A stretch of 64,000 nucleotides of DNA from an uncultured Propionivibrio sp. (GTDB lineage: Bacteria > Pseudomonadota > Gammaproteobacteria > Burkholderiales > Rhodocyclaceae), in contig NZ_OY762657.1 of NCBI RefSeq assembly GCF_963666255.1, positions 434,001 through 498,000 on the forward strand. Direction: 5' to 3'. The position numbers and the translations under genes were made by a program. This document shows positions 1 to 8,754 of this stretch, piece by piece; position 1 is the first letter of the stretch; every line of letters begins with the position of its first letter. Below the pieces are notes generated by a model that made no database searches, was not told the origin of the DNA, and saw only the letters and a list, made by a program, of their open reading frames with translations.

Positions 1-1426
1 GGATCGTCCCGCCCAGCCGGTGCGTAACGATATTGGCCACGATATTGAGACCCAGTCCGGTGCCGCCGCGCCCACGGCGCGTCGTGAAGAACGGATCAAA
101 GATACGCGGCAGATGCTCAACCGGAATCGGGTGTCCGTCATTGCGGCAGATCATTTCGACCCAGTCGCCCTCGTCGCGGACATCAAGGGCGATCTCGCCG
201 GCACCGTCCTCGTCATAACCGTGCATCAGCGCGTTCAGCACGAGATTGGTGACGACCTGCGCCAGCAGCCCCGGGCAACTGTTCATCTCCACATCTCGCG
301 GACAGGCGCAGGTGACGCGGACGCGCCGGTGTCGGAACTTCGGTCGCAGGCTGGTCAGCACCTCGTCAAGATAGTCGCCCAGACGGAACTGCCGCCGCTC
401 GTCCGAGGAAGCATCGACCGAGACCTGCTTGAAACTCTGGATCAGGTGGGCGGCACGCTCGACGTTGCTCATCACGAGTTGCGCCCCCTCGTCCACTCGC
501 GCAACAAACTGCGCCAGATCGGACTTGCGGATCACTCCCTGATCCAGCCAGACCTGCATGCGCCGCGTCTCCTCTTGCAAGCAGGAGGCACCGGTCAGGG
601 CGACCCCGACCGGCGTGTTGATTTCGTGAGCGACGCCGGCGACCAATTCGCCGAGCGAGGCGAATTTTTCCGATTGCACCAGCGTATCCTGGGCCTGCTT
701 CAGGGTGTCCAGCGTTGCCGACAATTCCCGGTTGGTGCGCAGCAGTTCCTGCTCGACCGCGCTCCTGCGCTCGATATCCGACACCAGGCGTCGCTCGATC
801 CGGTTGTAGGCATCGACCACTTCGCCGAATTCGTCTTCGCCGCGGAGCTTGAGTTCGCTGACATGGTCCTCGCTCGCCAACTCGCGAAACGCTTTCGACA
901 GATCGAGCAGCGGACGGATCACGATACGGCTCATTGCCGCATACAACATCACGCCGAGCAAGGCGTTGAGGACGACGATCTCGATGAGGCGCGCCCGGAT
1001 TACCTCGAACATTACCCGTTCCAGATACTCCCGCGAAAAATCGATTTCGACCTGACCGAGCGCCAGCGCCTCGCCCGCCCCGTCACCCGACCATTCGAGC
1101 CGGGCGCTGACCAGATCCTTCTCCGCGATGTCCGCGGCATTTTTCCGGGCATGCTCGAGAAACAGGCGACCGCGCTCGTCAATGACGCGAATTGCCAGCA
1201 CATCCTGCGACGCGAGTTCCGCGTCGATCACGCGCTCTGCCTGCTGCTTGTCGAAATTCCAGAGCGCCTGGGCAAGATTGGCGCGCAGCTTGCTGGCGAT
1301 CTCCTGCTTGCGCTGATCGAACCGCTGCTCAAGCTGGTGACGCAGGGCGAACACGGAAAAGATGCTGGACACCAGCAGCACCGCCGTCACCAGCGCAACC
1401 AGCAGGAAATTCAACTTGAAGCGCAT
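1..1426 (-). CDS. Membrane sensor histidine kinase, C-terminus cut by window edge
   Basis: An inner-membrane two-component sensor kinase. The frame is open to base 1, so the last residues lie outside the window. Visible in order: a first membrane helix (about residues 5-27), a periplasmic segment of about 120 residues, a second helix (about 147-168), a HAMP-like linker, a coiled coil, a HisKA domain with the phospho-acceptor near His267 in GVAHEINTP, and a HATPase domain with an N box (NLVLNALMHG) and FDPFFTT followed by GGTGLGL. The ATG follows a GC-rich gap of 75 bases after kup, on the same strand, so co-transcription with kup is possible. The periplasmic part matches no sensor fold I recognise, so the stimulus is unknown. 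A cognate regulator would lie to the left of the window. Confidence 0.88.
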   Translation of the reverse strand, partial: MRFKLNFLLVALVTAVLLVSSIFSVFALRHQLEQRFDQRKQEIASKLRANLAQALWNFDKQQAERVIDAELASQDVLAIRVIDERGRLFLEHARKNAADIAEKDLVSARLEWSGDGAGEALALGQVEIDFSREYLERVMFEVIRARLIEIVVLNALLGVMLYAAMSRIVIRPLLDLSKAFRELASEDHVSELKLRGEDEFGEVVDAYNRIERRLVSDIERRSAVEQELLRTNRELSATLDTLKQAQDTLVQSEKFASLGELVAGVAHEINTPVGVALTGASCLQEETRRMQVWLDQGVIRKSDLAQFVARVDEGAQLVMSNVERAAHLIQSFKQVSVDASSDERRQFRLGDYLDEVLTSLRPKFRHRRVRVTCACPRDVEMNSCPGLLAQVVTNLVLNALMHGYDEDGAGEIALDVRDEGDWVEMICRNDGHPIPVEHLPRIFDPFFTTRRGRGGTGLGLNIVANIVTHRLGGTI

Positions 1427-1501
1427 CGTCCCCCCCGCAGTACGCCCCGGCCACTGCAGCGCTGCCCGGAAGCGCCGGGGAGACGCCGCGCCCCGCGCGC
1501 G

Positions 1502-3385
1502 TCAGAGCACGACCTGCGTCCCCAGTTCAACGACACGGTTGCTCGGAATTTTGTAGAAACTCGTCGCACTGCTCGAATTGCGGAACAGGATGATGAACAG
1601 CTTCTCGCGCCAGTAAGCCATCTCCGAACCGATCCTCGGCACCAGTGTCGCCCGCCCAAGGAAGAATGACGTCGACATCATGTCGATGACGAGTCCCTGT
1701 TCCGCGCACAGCGCCAGTGCTTGCGGAATGTTCGGATCGTCCTTGAAACCGTACTGCACGTTCAGCCGGAAGAAGTTACCCTTGAGTTTCTGGATATCGA
1801 CACGATCAATTTCCGGCACGTAGGGCACATCGAAGACCTCGACCGAGACAACCAGCACGCGCTCATGCAGCACCTTGTTGTGCATCAGATTGTGCAACAT
1901 CGAATTGGGCACGCGATCGTTGCGCGAGGTCAGGAAGACGGCCGTCCCCTCGACGCGCACCGGCTCCGAGATCAGCAGCGCGTCGATGAACATGTCGAGC
2001 TCGATCGCCTCGCCACTGGTGCGCGAACTGAGGAGTTGCCCACCACGTTTCCAGGTGCTCATCAGCACGAACACCAGCGAGCCGATCATCAGCGGGAACC
2101 AGCCGCCGTCGGGAATCTTGAGAACGTTGGCATAAAGGAAGGTCAGTTCCACGACAAGGAAGCAGGAGAAGAGCGCCAGTGCCCGCCCCCAGCCCCATCC
2201 CCAGCCGCGCGCTGCAACGACGATGGCAAGTGTCGAAGTGATCACCATGTCGCCGGTCACCGCAATACCGTAGGCGCCGGCCAGGTTATTGGTCGACTGA
2301 AAACCGAGCACAAGCACGACGACCGCCAGGAACAAGCCCCAGTTGACGCCGGGAAGATAGATCTGGCCCTGCTCCTTCTCGGAGGTGAACTTGACGTCGA
2401 AGCGCGGCACGAAACCGAGTTGCATCGCCTGCCGGGTGACGGAAAACGCGCCCGAAATAACGGCCTGAGACGCAATCACCGTCGCGGCGGTCGACAGGCC
2501 GACGAGCGGCAGCAAGGCCCAGTCCGGCGCCAGATGGTAGAAGGGGTTCGAGGCGCTGTCGGGATTGGCGAGCAGCAGCGCGCCCTGGCCGAAGTAATTG
2601 AGAATCAGGGAAGGGATGACGAAGCTGAACCACGCCTGGCGGATCGGCCGGGAGCCAAAGTGCCCCATGTCGGCATACAGCGCTTCGGCACCGGTGATCG
2701 AAAGCACGACCGCGCCCATGGCGACGATCGCCAACCCCGGATTGGTGAAGAGGAAGCGCAAGCCGTAGAGCGGATTGAGCGCATTAAGAACTTGCGGATT
2801 GGACGCCAGGCTGATCGCGCCGAGCGTCGCCAGCGTGCCAAACCAGACCAGCATCACCGGGCCGAACAGGGCTCCGACCGACGCCGTCCCGCGCCGCTGG
2901 ACGAAAAACAACGCAAACAGAACGAGCAGGGTCAACGGAATGACATAAGGTCGGAAAGCCGGCGTCGCTACATCCAGACCCTCAAGCGCCGAAAGCACCG
3001 AGATGGCGGGTGTTACCATGCCGTCGCCATAGAACATGCCGGCGCCGAGCAGACCGACCAGCATGATCGCGCGTTCGCGCTTTGGATTACCCTTGGCATC
3101 ATGCAGGGCCAGCGCGATCAAGGCCATGATACCGCCCTCGCCGCGGTTATCGGCGCGCATGATGAAGACGACATACTTGATCGAGACGATGACGATCAGC
3201 GCCCACACGATCAACGAGAGAATGCCAAGCACGTTATCCGGCGTCAGCGGGATCGGATGGTTGCCGGAAAACACCTCTTTCATCGTGTACAGCGGGCTTG
3301 TGCCGATATCGCCATACACCACACCCAGTGCCGCCAATGCCAGTGCCGCCTGCTGGGCCTTGCTCTGCTCGCCACCCTGATGCAT
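1502..3385 (-). CDS. kup: Low-affinity potassium transporter Kup
   Basis: Inner-membrane K+ uptake protein of the KUP/HAK/KT family, a proton-coupled K+ importer. The 627 residues match the usual bacterial length (about 620-630). The family signature GVVYGDIGTSPLYT is at the N-terminus, followed by about twelve hydrophobic helices and a soluble C-terminal domain of about 150 residues. The frame could open upstream at 3499, but the ATG at 3385 has a strong ribosome site (AGAGGGG five bases upstream) and gives the canonical N-terminus, so it is preferred. It is divergent from the fructose bisphosphatase gene, across an intergenic stretch of 284 bases in which I see no distinct operator. The kinase gene follows it on the same strand. 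Confidence 0.95.
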   Translation of the reverse strand: MHQGGEQSKAQQAALALAALGVVYGDIGTSPLYTMKEVFSGNHPIPLTPDNVLGILSLIVWALIVIVSIKYVVFIMRADNRGEGGIMALIALALHDAKGNPKRERAIMLVGLLGAGMFYGDGMVTPAISVLSALEGLDVATPAFRPYVIPLTLLVLFALFFVQRRGTASVGALFGPVMLVWFGTLATLGAISLASNPQVLNALNPLYGLRFLFTNPGLAIVAMGAVVLSITGAEALYADMGHFGSRPIRQAWFSFVIPSLILNYFGQGALLLANPDSASNPFYHLAPDWALLPLVGLSTAATVIASQAVISGAFSVTRQAMQLGFVPRFDVKFTSEKEQGQIYLPGVNWGLFLAVVVLVLGFQSTNNLAGAYGIAVTGDMVITSTLAIVVAARGWGWGWGRALALFSCFLVVELTFLYANVLKIPDGGWFPLMIGSLVFVLMSTWKRGGQLLSSRTSGEAIELDMFIDALLISEPVRVEGTAVFLTSRNDRVPNSMLHNLMHNKVLHERVLVVSVEVFDVPYVPEIDRVDIQKLKGNFFRLNVQYGFKDDPNIPQALALCAEQGLVIDMMSTSFFLGRATLVPRIGSEMAYWREKLFIILFRNSSSATSFYKIPSNRVVELGTQVVL

Positions 3386-3669
3386 CGTGTCCCCTCTTCG
3401 TTTGCCTCCGGACATCGCCGTCAGCTGCCTTTTTTCTTCTTGACCGCCAAACGCGCCGGCGAAGGCGCCGGAACCCGCCTCCGCTGAACTCTCCGGCACT
3501 CTTCAGGTCGATATTGTCCCTGATTAAGGGGATTGCCGCAAACCGCCGGAGTCGTCGGTGCCCCTGTGGCAATCCGCAGAGGAATTGACGCCGCCGCGGA
3601 CACCCCCGATACTTTTCACGACATTTTGACCCGACGCGCCATTCACGCGTCATCACGAAGGCCACGATT

Positions 3670-5637
3670 ATGCAAAAGTACCCCTTGAACTACCTTTCGC
3701 TGCTCTCCGAAAAGCACCCCTCGATCGAGGCGGCCTCGACGGCCATCATCAACCTCACGGCGCAGCTGCAGCTCCCCAAGGGCACCGAGCACTTCCTCTC
3801 CGACGTTCACGGCGAGCACGAAGCCTTCCAGCATGTCATCCGCAACGGCGCCGGCTCGATCTGGCGAAAGATCGACGAAATGTTCGCCAACTCGATGTCG
3901 AAGCGCGAACGCCGGAACCTCACGACGCTGATCTACTACCCCGAGGACAAGACGCCGCTGATGCTGCAAAGCGTCAACGACAAGGACGAGTGGTGCCGGC
4001 TCACGCTCGTCCGGCTCGTCAAGTTCTGTCGCACGCTGAGCGCCAAGTATCGGCGTGAAACCGTGCGTGCCCTGCTGCCGAAGCACCTGGCCGAGACGAT
4101 CGAGGAGCTTCTTTACGACCAGGAAGGCGTCGAACACAAATCGGCCTACTACCAGAGCCAGATCGACACCATCGTCTCGACCGGCAGCTCGCAGACCTTC
4201 ATCACCTGTCTCGCCACGCTGATCCAGCAGCTGGCCGTCGAACGCCTGCACATCATCGGCGACATCTACGACCGCGGCCCCGGCGCCCACATCATCCTCG
4301 ACGAGTTGATGGACCACCACCAGGTCGACATCCAGTGGGGCAACCACGACATCCTCTGGATGGGCGCCGCCGCCGGCTGCGAACCCTGCATCGCCAATGT
4401 CGTCCGCATCAGCCTGCGCTACGGCAATATGGAGACGCTCGAGAACGGCTACGGCATCAGCCTGCTGCCGCTGGCCTCGTTTGCACTCGAAACCTACAAG
4501 GAAGATCCCTGCGAACCTTTCACGCCGAAAGTCGCGGCCAACAGCCTGTTCAGCACGCAGGAAATCCGGCTGATGGCGCAGATGCAGAAGGCGATGGCGG
4601 TCATCCAGTTCAAGCTCGAAAGCCAGGTCATCCGGCGGCGTCCGCAGTACCAGATGGAAGACCGCCTGCTGCTGCGCAAGATCGACTATGCCCGCGGCGT
4701 CATCACGCTCGACGGCGTCGAATACCCCTTGATCGACACGTTCTTCCCGACCATCGACCCGGCCGATCCGGAAGCACTGACCGCCGAAGAACAGGCAATC
4801 GTCGACAAGCTCGTCCTCTCCTTCACCAGCAGCCAGAAACTACATCAGCATATCCGCTTCCTGTTCTCGATCGGCAGCCTCTATCGCGTCCATGACGGCA
4901 ACCTGCTCTACCACGGCTGCATCGCCATGAACGACGACGGCAGCTTCCGCGCCTTCAACGTCGACGGCAAATCCTTCGCCGGCAAGGCCTTCCTCGACCG
5001 TGTCGACCGCCTTGCGCGGCAAGGCTATTTCGACACCGATCACCCGGCGCAAAAGCGCTACGGCATGGATGCCATGTGGTTCCTCTGGTGCGCCCCGATG
5101 TCGCCGCTTTTCGGCAAGGACCGGATGACCACCTTCGAACGCTACTTCATCGCCGACAAGGCAACGCACGTCGAGAAGCGCAACGCCTACTACACACTGC
5201 GCGACACCGAGGAATCGGCGCGCAAGATCCTGCAGGAATTCCGGCTCGACCCCGACCACGGCATCATCATCAATGGCCACGTCCCGGTGAAGGTGACGAA
5301 GGGCGAACGCCCGATCAAGGCCAACGGCCGCCTGATGGTCATCGACGGTGGATTCTCGCGCGCCTACCAGAAGCAAACCGGCATCGCCGGTTATACGCTC
5401 ATCTCCAATTCGCGCGGCATGCTGCTGGCTGCTCACCAGCCCTTCGAGTCGAAGCAGGCAGCGGTCTCGGAAGAGTTCGATATCGACAGCGAAACGGAGA
5501 TCGTGCATACCCACCCGTTCCGCCTGCGCGTCCGCGACACCGACCGCGGACTGGAAATCCAGGAGAAGATCGACGCACTCAAGGCGCTGCTGCACGCCTA
5601 CCGCGAGGGCCTGATCAAGGAACACAGCCTGGCCTGA
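3670..5637 (+). CDS. fbp: Fructose-1,6-bisphosphatase, class III
   Basis: Cytoplasmic gluconeogenic enzyme hydrolysing fructose 1,6-bisphosphate to fructose 6-phosphate. The 655 residues match the long class III FBPase first known from Bacillus, which has a calcineurin-like metallophosphatase core. Visible metal-binding motifs are FLSDVHGEHE near residue 40, GDIYDRGPG near 197 and WGNHD near 222, with a later INGHVPVK element near 537. The ATG opens a canonical MQKYPLNYLSLL N-terminus. It stands alone, divergent from kup, and ends just before a strong symmetrical terminator. Proteobacteria more often carry class I enzymes, so this may be a replacement or an extra copy; the window cannot tell which. 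Confidence 0.93.
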   Translation: MQKYPLNYLSLLSEKHPSIEAASTAIINLTAQLQLPKGTEHFLSDVHGEHEAFQHVIRNGAGSIWRKIDEMFANSMSKRERRNLTTLIYYPEDKTPLMLQSVNDKDEWCRLTLVRLVKFCRTLSAKYRRETVRALLPKHLAETIEELLYDQEGVEHKSAYYQSQIDTIVSTGSSQTFITCLATLIQQLAVERLHIIGDIYDRGPGAHIILDELMDHHQVDIQWGNHDILWMGAAAGCEPCIANVVRISLRYGNMETLENGYGISLLPLASFALETYKEDPCEPFTPKVAANSLFSTQEIRLMAQMQKAMAVIQFKLESQVIRRRPQYQMEDRLLLRKIDYARGVITLDGVEYPLIDTFFPTIDPADPEALTAEEQAIVDKLVLSFTSSQKLHQHIRFLFSIGSLYRVHDGNLLYHGCIAMNDDGSFRAFNVDGKSFAGKAFLDRVDRLARQGYFDTDHPAQKRYGMDAMWFLWCAPMSPLFGKDRMTTFERYFIADKATHVEKRNAYYTLRDTEESARKILQEFRLDPDHGIIINGHVPVKVTKGERPIKANGRLMVIDGGFSRAYQKQTGIAGYTLISNSRGMLLAAHQPFESKQAAVSEEFDIDSETEIVHTHPFRLRVRDTDRGLEIQEKIDALKALLHAYREGLIKEHSLA

Positions 5638-5646
5638 GGATGGCAT

Positions 5647-5677
5647 AAAAAAACGGTCCCCGCGGGGACCGTTTTTT
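5647..5677. terminator. Bidirectional rho-independent terminator
   Basis: An A-tract, a perfect GC-rich stem (CGGTCCCC at 5654-5661 pairing with GGGGACCG at 5664-5671) and a T-tract at 5672-5677. It lies between the convergent fbp and kduD genes and can stop transcription from both sides. Confidence 0.9.
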
Positions 5678-5720
5678 ATTGCATCACCCCGGGACGAAAG
5701 CCGCCCGGTCGCCGCCGGAA

Positions 5721-6491
5721 TCAGCGTGCCAGCCAGCCGCCGTCAACAGCGATGGTGTAGCCGTTCACATAGTCGGCCGCCTTCGACGCCAGGAAGACGA
5801 CAGCACCGCCGAGATCCTCGGGCAGACCCCAGCGCCCGGCCGGAATACGGCCGAGGATTTCGTTGCTGCGCGCCTCGTCGGCCCGCAACTGCGCCGTGTT
5901 GTCGGTCGCCATGTAGCCCGGCGCAATGGCATTGACATTGACGCCGTGCTTGGCCCACTCGTTGGCCATCAGCATGGTGATGCCCTTGACGCCGCTCTTC
6001 GACGCCGTGTAGGACGGCACCCGGATACCGCCCTGGAAGGACAGCATCGAGGCCACATTGACGATCTTGCCGCCGGTACCTTGCTTGATGAACTGCCGCG
6101 CAACGCCCTGGCACATGAAGAACACCGTCTTGAGATTGATGTTCATGACATCATCCCATTCCTTCTCTGTGAAATCGATCGAGTCGTTGCGCATGATGAT
6201 ACCGGCATTATTCACCAGGATATCGACATGACCGAAGGCATCGACGGCGGTCTTGACGACCTGTTCGACCGGCTCGATGCTGAGCAGGTTTGCCTGGATG
6301 TGCAGGTACTTGCGCCCGGTCGCCTCAACGGCGGCCTGCGTTTCCGCTGCATCCGGCGTATAGGTGACGCCGACGATATCGGCACCGGCCTGCGCCAGCG
6401 CGACCGCCATGCCGCGCCCGAGACCGCGTTCGGACCCGGTGACGATGGCCACTTTTCCTTCCAGCTTGAATGCGTCGAGAATTCCGCTCAT
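5721..6491 (-). CDS. kduD: 2-dehydro-3-deoxy-D-gluconate 5-dehydrogenase (KduD-type SDR)
   Basis: Cytoplasmic short-chain dehydrogenase that interconverts 2,5-diketo-3-deoxygluconate and 2-keto-3-deoxygluconate with NAD(H), a late step in breakdown of unsaturated uronates from pectin-type polysaccharides. The 256 residues carry the cofactor motif TGSERGLGRG near residue 19, NNAG, a catalytic Ser and the YTASK Tyr-Lys pair, and a C-terminal VDGGWL. The ATG at 6491 is preceded by GGAG nine bases upstream; an upstream extension lacks a ribosome site. It is the last gene of a minus-strand run after kduI (13 bases apart) and kdgF. The family call is firm, and the pathway call rests on KduI and KdgF next door. 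Confidence 0.88.
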   Translation of the reverse strand: MSGILDAFKLEGKVAIVTGSERGLGRGMAVALAQAGADIVGVTYTPDAAETQAAVEATGRKYLHIQANLLSIEPVEQVVKTAVDAFGHVDILVNNAGIIMRNDSIDFTEKEWDDVMNINLKTVFFMCQGVARQFIKQGTGGKIVNVASMLSFQGGIRVPSYTASKSGVKGITMLMANEWAKHGVNVNAIAPGYMATDNTAQLRADEARSNEILGRIPAGRWGLPEDLGGAVVFLASKAADYVNGYTIAVDGGWLAR

Positions 6492-6504
6492 TTTTCTGTG
6501 CTCC

Positions 6505-7341
6505 TTATTTGAGGTCGTTGGGGCCGAGGCCATCCATGTCGTCGAAGGTCTGGTTCTCACCGGCCATCGCCCAGACGAAGGAATACGGACCGGAGGCAAC
6601 GCCGGAGTGGATCGACCACGACGGCGAAATCACGGCCTGTTCGCTGGCCATGACAATGTGCCGGGTTTCCTGCGGCTGTCCGTGCAGGTGGAACACGCGC
6701 GTTTCCGGCGCCATGCCGAAATAGAGATAAACCTCCATGCGGCGCTCATGCGTGTGCGGCGGGAAGGTGTTCCAGACGCTGCCCGGCTCGAGCACGGTGA
6801 CGCCCATCACCAACTGGCAGCTCTTGCAGACAGCCGGATGGACGTACTGATAGATGGTGCGCACGTTGCAGGTCTCGGGCGAGCCGAGCTTGCGCGGATT
6901 GGCCTTCTCGCGGCTGATATGCACAGTCGGATAACTCGCGTGCGCCGGGCTGCTGACGAGATAGAACTTCGCCGGCGCCGCCGCATCGTCGCTCTCGAAC
7001 GCCACGGTCGTCTTGCCCATGCCGACATAGAGCCCTTCGCCATTGGCGAGCGACAGCGTCTCACCGTCGACGATGACGCGGCCATTGCCGCCGAGGTTCA
7101 CGACGCCAAGTTCGCGCCGATCGAGGAAGTTCGGCGTGCCGAACTCCTTGCCGCCTTCGAGCGACAGCGTCTGCGAGGTCGGCACGGCACCGCCGAAAAC
7201 GACACGATCGACGTGCGTGTAGGTCAGCCGGAGTTCGCCGGTGACGAAAACCTGCTCGACGAGAAAATGACGACGCAAAGTCTCCGTGTCATATTTCTTC
7301 ATGTCCTCGGGATGATGCGAATAACGGATATCAAGTTTCAT
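6505..7341 (-). CDS. kduI: 4-deoxy-L-threo-5-hexosulose-uronate ketol-isomerase KduI
   Basis: Cytoplasmic cupin-fold isomerase converting 5-keto-4-deoxyuronate to 2,5-diketo-3-deoxygluconate, the step before KduD. It has 278 residues, the usual length of the family. The zinc-site motif PPHTHERRME lies near residues 194-203, with a later His (IHSGV) in the second cupin half. The start MKLDIRYSHHPEDMKKYDT is canonical and the ATG has an excellent ribosome site (GGAGG). It lies 13 bases after kdgF and 13 bases before kduD on the minus strand, which implies one transcript for the three enzymes. Confidence 0.95.
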   Translation of the reverse strand: MKLDIRYSHHPEDMKKYDTETLRRHFLVEQVFVTGELRLTYTHVDRVVFGGAVPTSQTLSLEGGKEFGTPNFLDRRELGVVNLGGNGRVIVDGETLSLANGEGLYVGMGKTTVAFESDDAAAPAKFYLVSSPAHASYPTVHISREKANPRKLGSPETCNVRTIYQYVHPAVCKSCQLVMGVTVLEPGSVWNTFPPHTHERRMEVYLYFGMAPETRVFHLHGQPQETRHIVMASEQAVISPSWSIHSGVASGPYSFVWAMAGENQTFDDMDGLGPNDLK

Positions 7342-7353
7342 GCAACCTCCAAA

Positions 7354-7695
7354 CTAAGCCTTGAGAAAGTCTTCACGCTGCGGCGTGAAGATGTCGAGCA
7401 ATCGCCCTTCGACGACACAGGTGGCCCCGTGCAGCACCGAGGACTTGATGAAAACGGAATCACCGGCGCGCAAGGTTCTGGATTCGCCCTCGACGGTGAA
7501 GACGAACTCGCCCTCGAGGCAATAGCAGACCTGCTCATGCACGTGGCGATGCTCATAGCCGATCGCCCCGGCCTTGAAAAACACCTCGACCGCCATCAGC
7601 CCGCCACCGTGGGCGCGAATCTTACGGCTGACCTTGCCTGCCTCGATCTCTTCGAGTTCCAGCGCATCATCGGGGAAAAAAACAGCTTCACTCAT
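7354..7695 (-). CDS. kdgF: Cupin of the KdgF type, unsaturated uronate ketonisation
   Basis: A single-domain cupin of 113 residues. KdgF proteins speed conversion of the unsaturated uronates released by polysaccharide lyases into the linear keto form used by KduI. The visible cupin metal motif is HRHVHEQ near residues 47-53, followed by a Gly-rich turn and a second His (LHGA) near residue 87. The RKIRAH and LMAVEV elements match the KdgF subgroup better than generic cupins. It sits directly upstream of kduI. The ATG at 7695 gives the usual length; the frame could extend upstream to 7812, but that part looks non-coding. The ribosome site is weak. Confidence 0.8.
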   Translation of the reverse strand: MSEAVFFPDDALELEEIEAGKVSRKIRAHGGGLMAVEVFFKAGAIGYEHRHVHEQVCYCLEGEFVFTVEGESRTLRAGDSVFIKSSVLHGATCVVEGRLLDIFTPQREDFLKA

Positions 7696-7806
7696 CGCAA
7701 CATTCCAATCTAAACAGCATTTTTTCAACTGCCACATCTCCGTGCGCCGTGTCATCCGGTTGCATCGCAACGCCATGACCATGCTCACGGAGGCCCAAAA
7801 AAAATA

Positions 7807-7823
7807 GGTCAAATGGCCTGACC
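7807..7823. promoter_or_regulatory. Inverted repeat upstream of the kdgF-kduI-kduD run, possible operator
   Basis: A perfect inverted repeat GGTCA-N7-TGACC lies in the 194-base gap between the IclR gene and kdgF. The octamer CTGACCAA at its right arm recurs in reverse orientation within the inverted repeat at 14496-14510, upstream of the first gene of this catabolic region. A shared operator is an inference; no binding data are implied. The gap also holds a weak hairpin near 7845-7866 (CCCTTT and AAAGGG) that might end the IclR transcript. Confidence 0.3.
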
Positions 7824-7889
7824 AATCACTCTACACGAAGCCAACCCTTTCAGCAAGAAAAAAGGGCTTCGAAAACAACATCAAAGACG

Positions 7890-8666
7890 CTATCGGCGCT
7901 GTCGCATCGCTGCGACAAAACCGAGCCGGCGCGAAATCGTCGCACCTACTTGCATCAGTTCTTCGACCACCTGTTGCCGCCCTTCGTTCAAGCGCTTGAT
8001 CGGGCCCGACACACTGATCGCCGCAATGACATTGCCAGTGTAGTTGTAGATCGGCACGGCCAGGCAGAACAATCCGTACTCGACGCCTTCGTCGTCAATG
8101 GCATAGCCGTTGGCGCGGATGGTCGCAAATTCCTCGTACAGCTTGACCCGGTCAATGATCGTTTTTTCGGTAAGGCGCGTCAGCTTCCGCTCGAACACCC
8201 GGTCGGTCTCCTCGATCGACAGGTTCGCCAGGATCACCTTGCCCAGGGCCGTGCAATACGCCGGACGGCGACTGCCAAGATGCGCCGTCGTCTGGATCGA
8301 CCCGGTACCTTCTGCCTTGTAGAGATAAACGACATCTCCATTGTTGTAGACGCCCAGAAACGAGGTCTCGCCAACCGACATCGACAACTCCTGCAGATAC
8401 GGTATCGAGACATCGACGACGTCCTGCCCGATCAAACCGGAGAGTCCGATTTCCAGCGCCTTTACGCCAATGTAATAGCGCTCGTTTTCCTTGTTCCAGG
8501 TCACGTATTCGCGCTCGGCCAGGATCTCGAGCACCCGGAACGCCGTGGTCTTCGGAATGCCGACGATCTTGACGATCTCGGCAAGCGACAAGCCTTTGGC
8601 ATTCTGCGCCACCGCCTCGAGCACGTTCAGGGTTTTATCGACACTCGAATTGACTTTATCGCTCAT
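7890..8666 (-). CDS. IclR-family transcriptional regulator, KdgR-like
   Basis: Cytoplasmic DNA-binding regulator of 258 residues. It has an N-terminal winged helix-turn-helix (about residues 8-70, with LSLAEIVKIVGIPKTTAFRV as the recognition part) and a C-terminal IclR effector domain (about 85-250). KdgR, the pectin-catabolism regulator of enterobacteria, belongs to this family. Its position between the kdgF-kduI-kduD run and the TRAP transporter genes suggests it senses a uronate intermediate such as 2-keto-3-deoxygluconate and controls both groups. I do not see a good copy of the enterobacterial KdgR box, so the target sequence may differ. It is separated from the transporter genes by a strong hairpin. 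Confidence 0.85.
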   Translation of the reverse strand: MSDKVNSSVDKTLNVLEAVAQNAKGLSLAEIVKIVGIPKTTAFRVLEILAEREYVTWNKENERYYIGVKALEIGLSGLIGQDVVDVSIPYLQELSMSVGETSFLGVYNNGDVVYLYKAEGTGSIQTTAHLGSRRPAYCTALGKVILANLSIEETDRVFERKLTRLTEKTIIDRVKLYEEFATIRANGYAIDDEGVEYGLFCLAVPIYNYTGNVIAAISVSGPIKRLNEGRQQVVEELMQVGATISRRLGFVAAMRQRR

Positions 8667-8690
8667 GACAACCGTTTATAAACTTAAAAT

Positions 8691-8724
8691 CCGTGTTGCC
8701 GGAATCAGCATTCCGGCAACACGG
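8691..8724 (-). terminator. Rho-independent terminator after dctP
   Basis: A perfect 15-bp stem (8691-8705 with 8710-8724) and a CAGC loop, read on the minus strand, is followed by ATTTTAAGTTT. It lies 30 bases beyond the end of dctP and just before the IclR gene, so it should separate the transporter transcript from the regulator. Confidence 0.75.
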
Positions 8725-8754
8725 AGAAAGCGCGCCTGGCGCGCCGCTACAGAC

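Noticed and set aside
20-1669. Long plus-strand open frame of about 550 codons
   Set aside because: It lies antisense to a histidine kinase with full HisKA and HATPase motifs; its translation is rich in Arg, His and Gln without any family match, as expected for a shadow of GC-rich coding sequence.
1721-3487. Long plus-strand open frame opposite kup
   Set aside because: Antisense shadow of a clear Kup gene; low complexity, no domain, no ribosome site.
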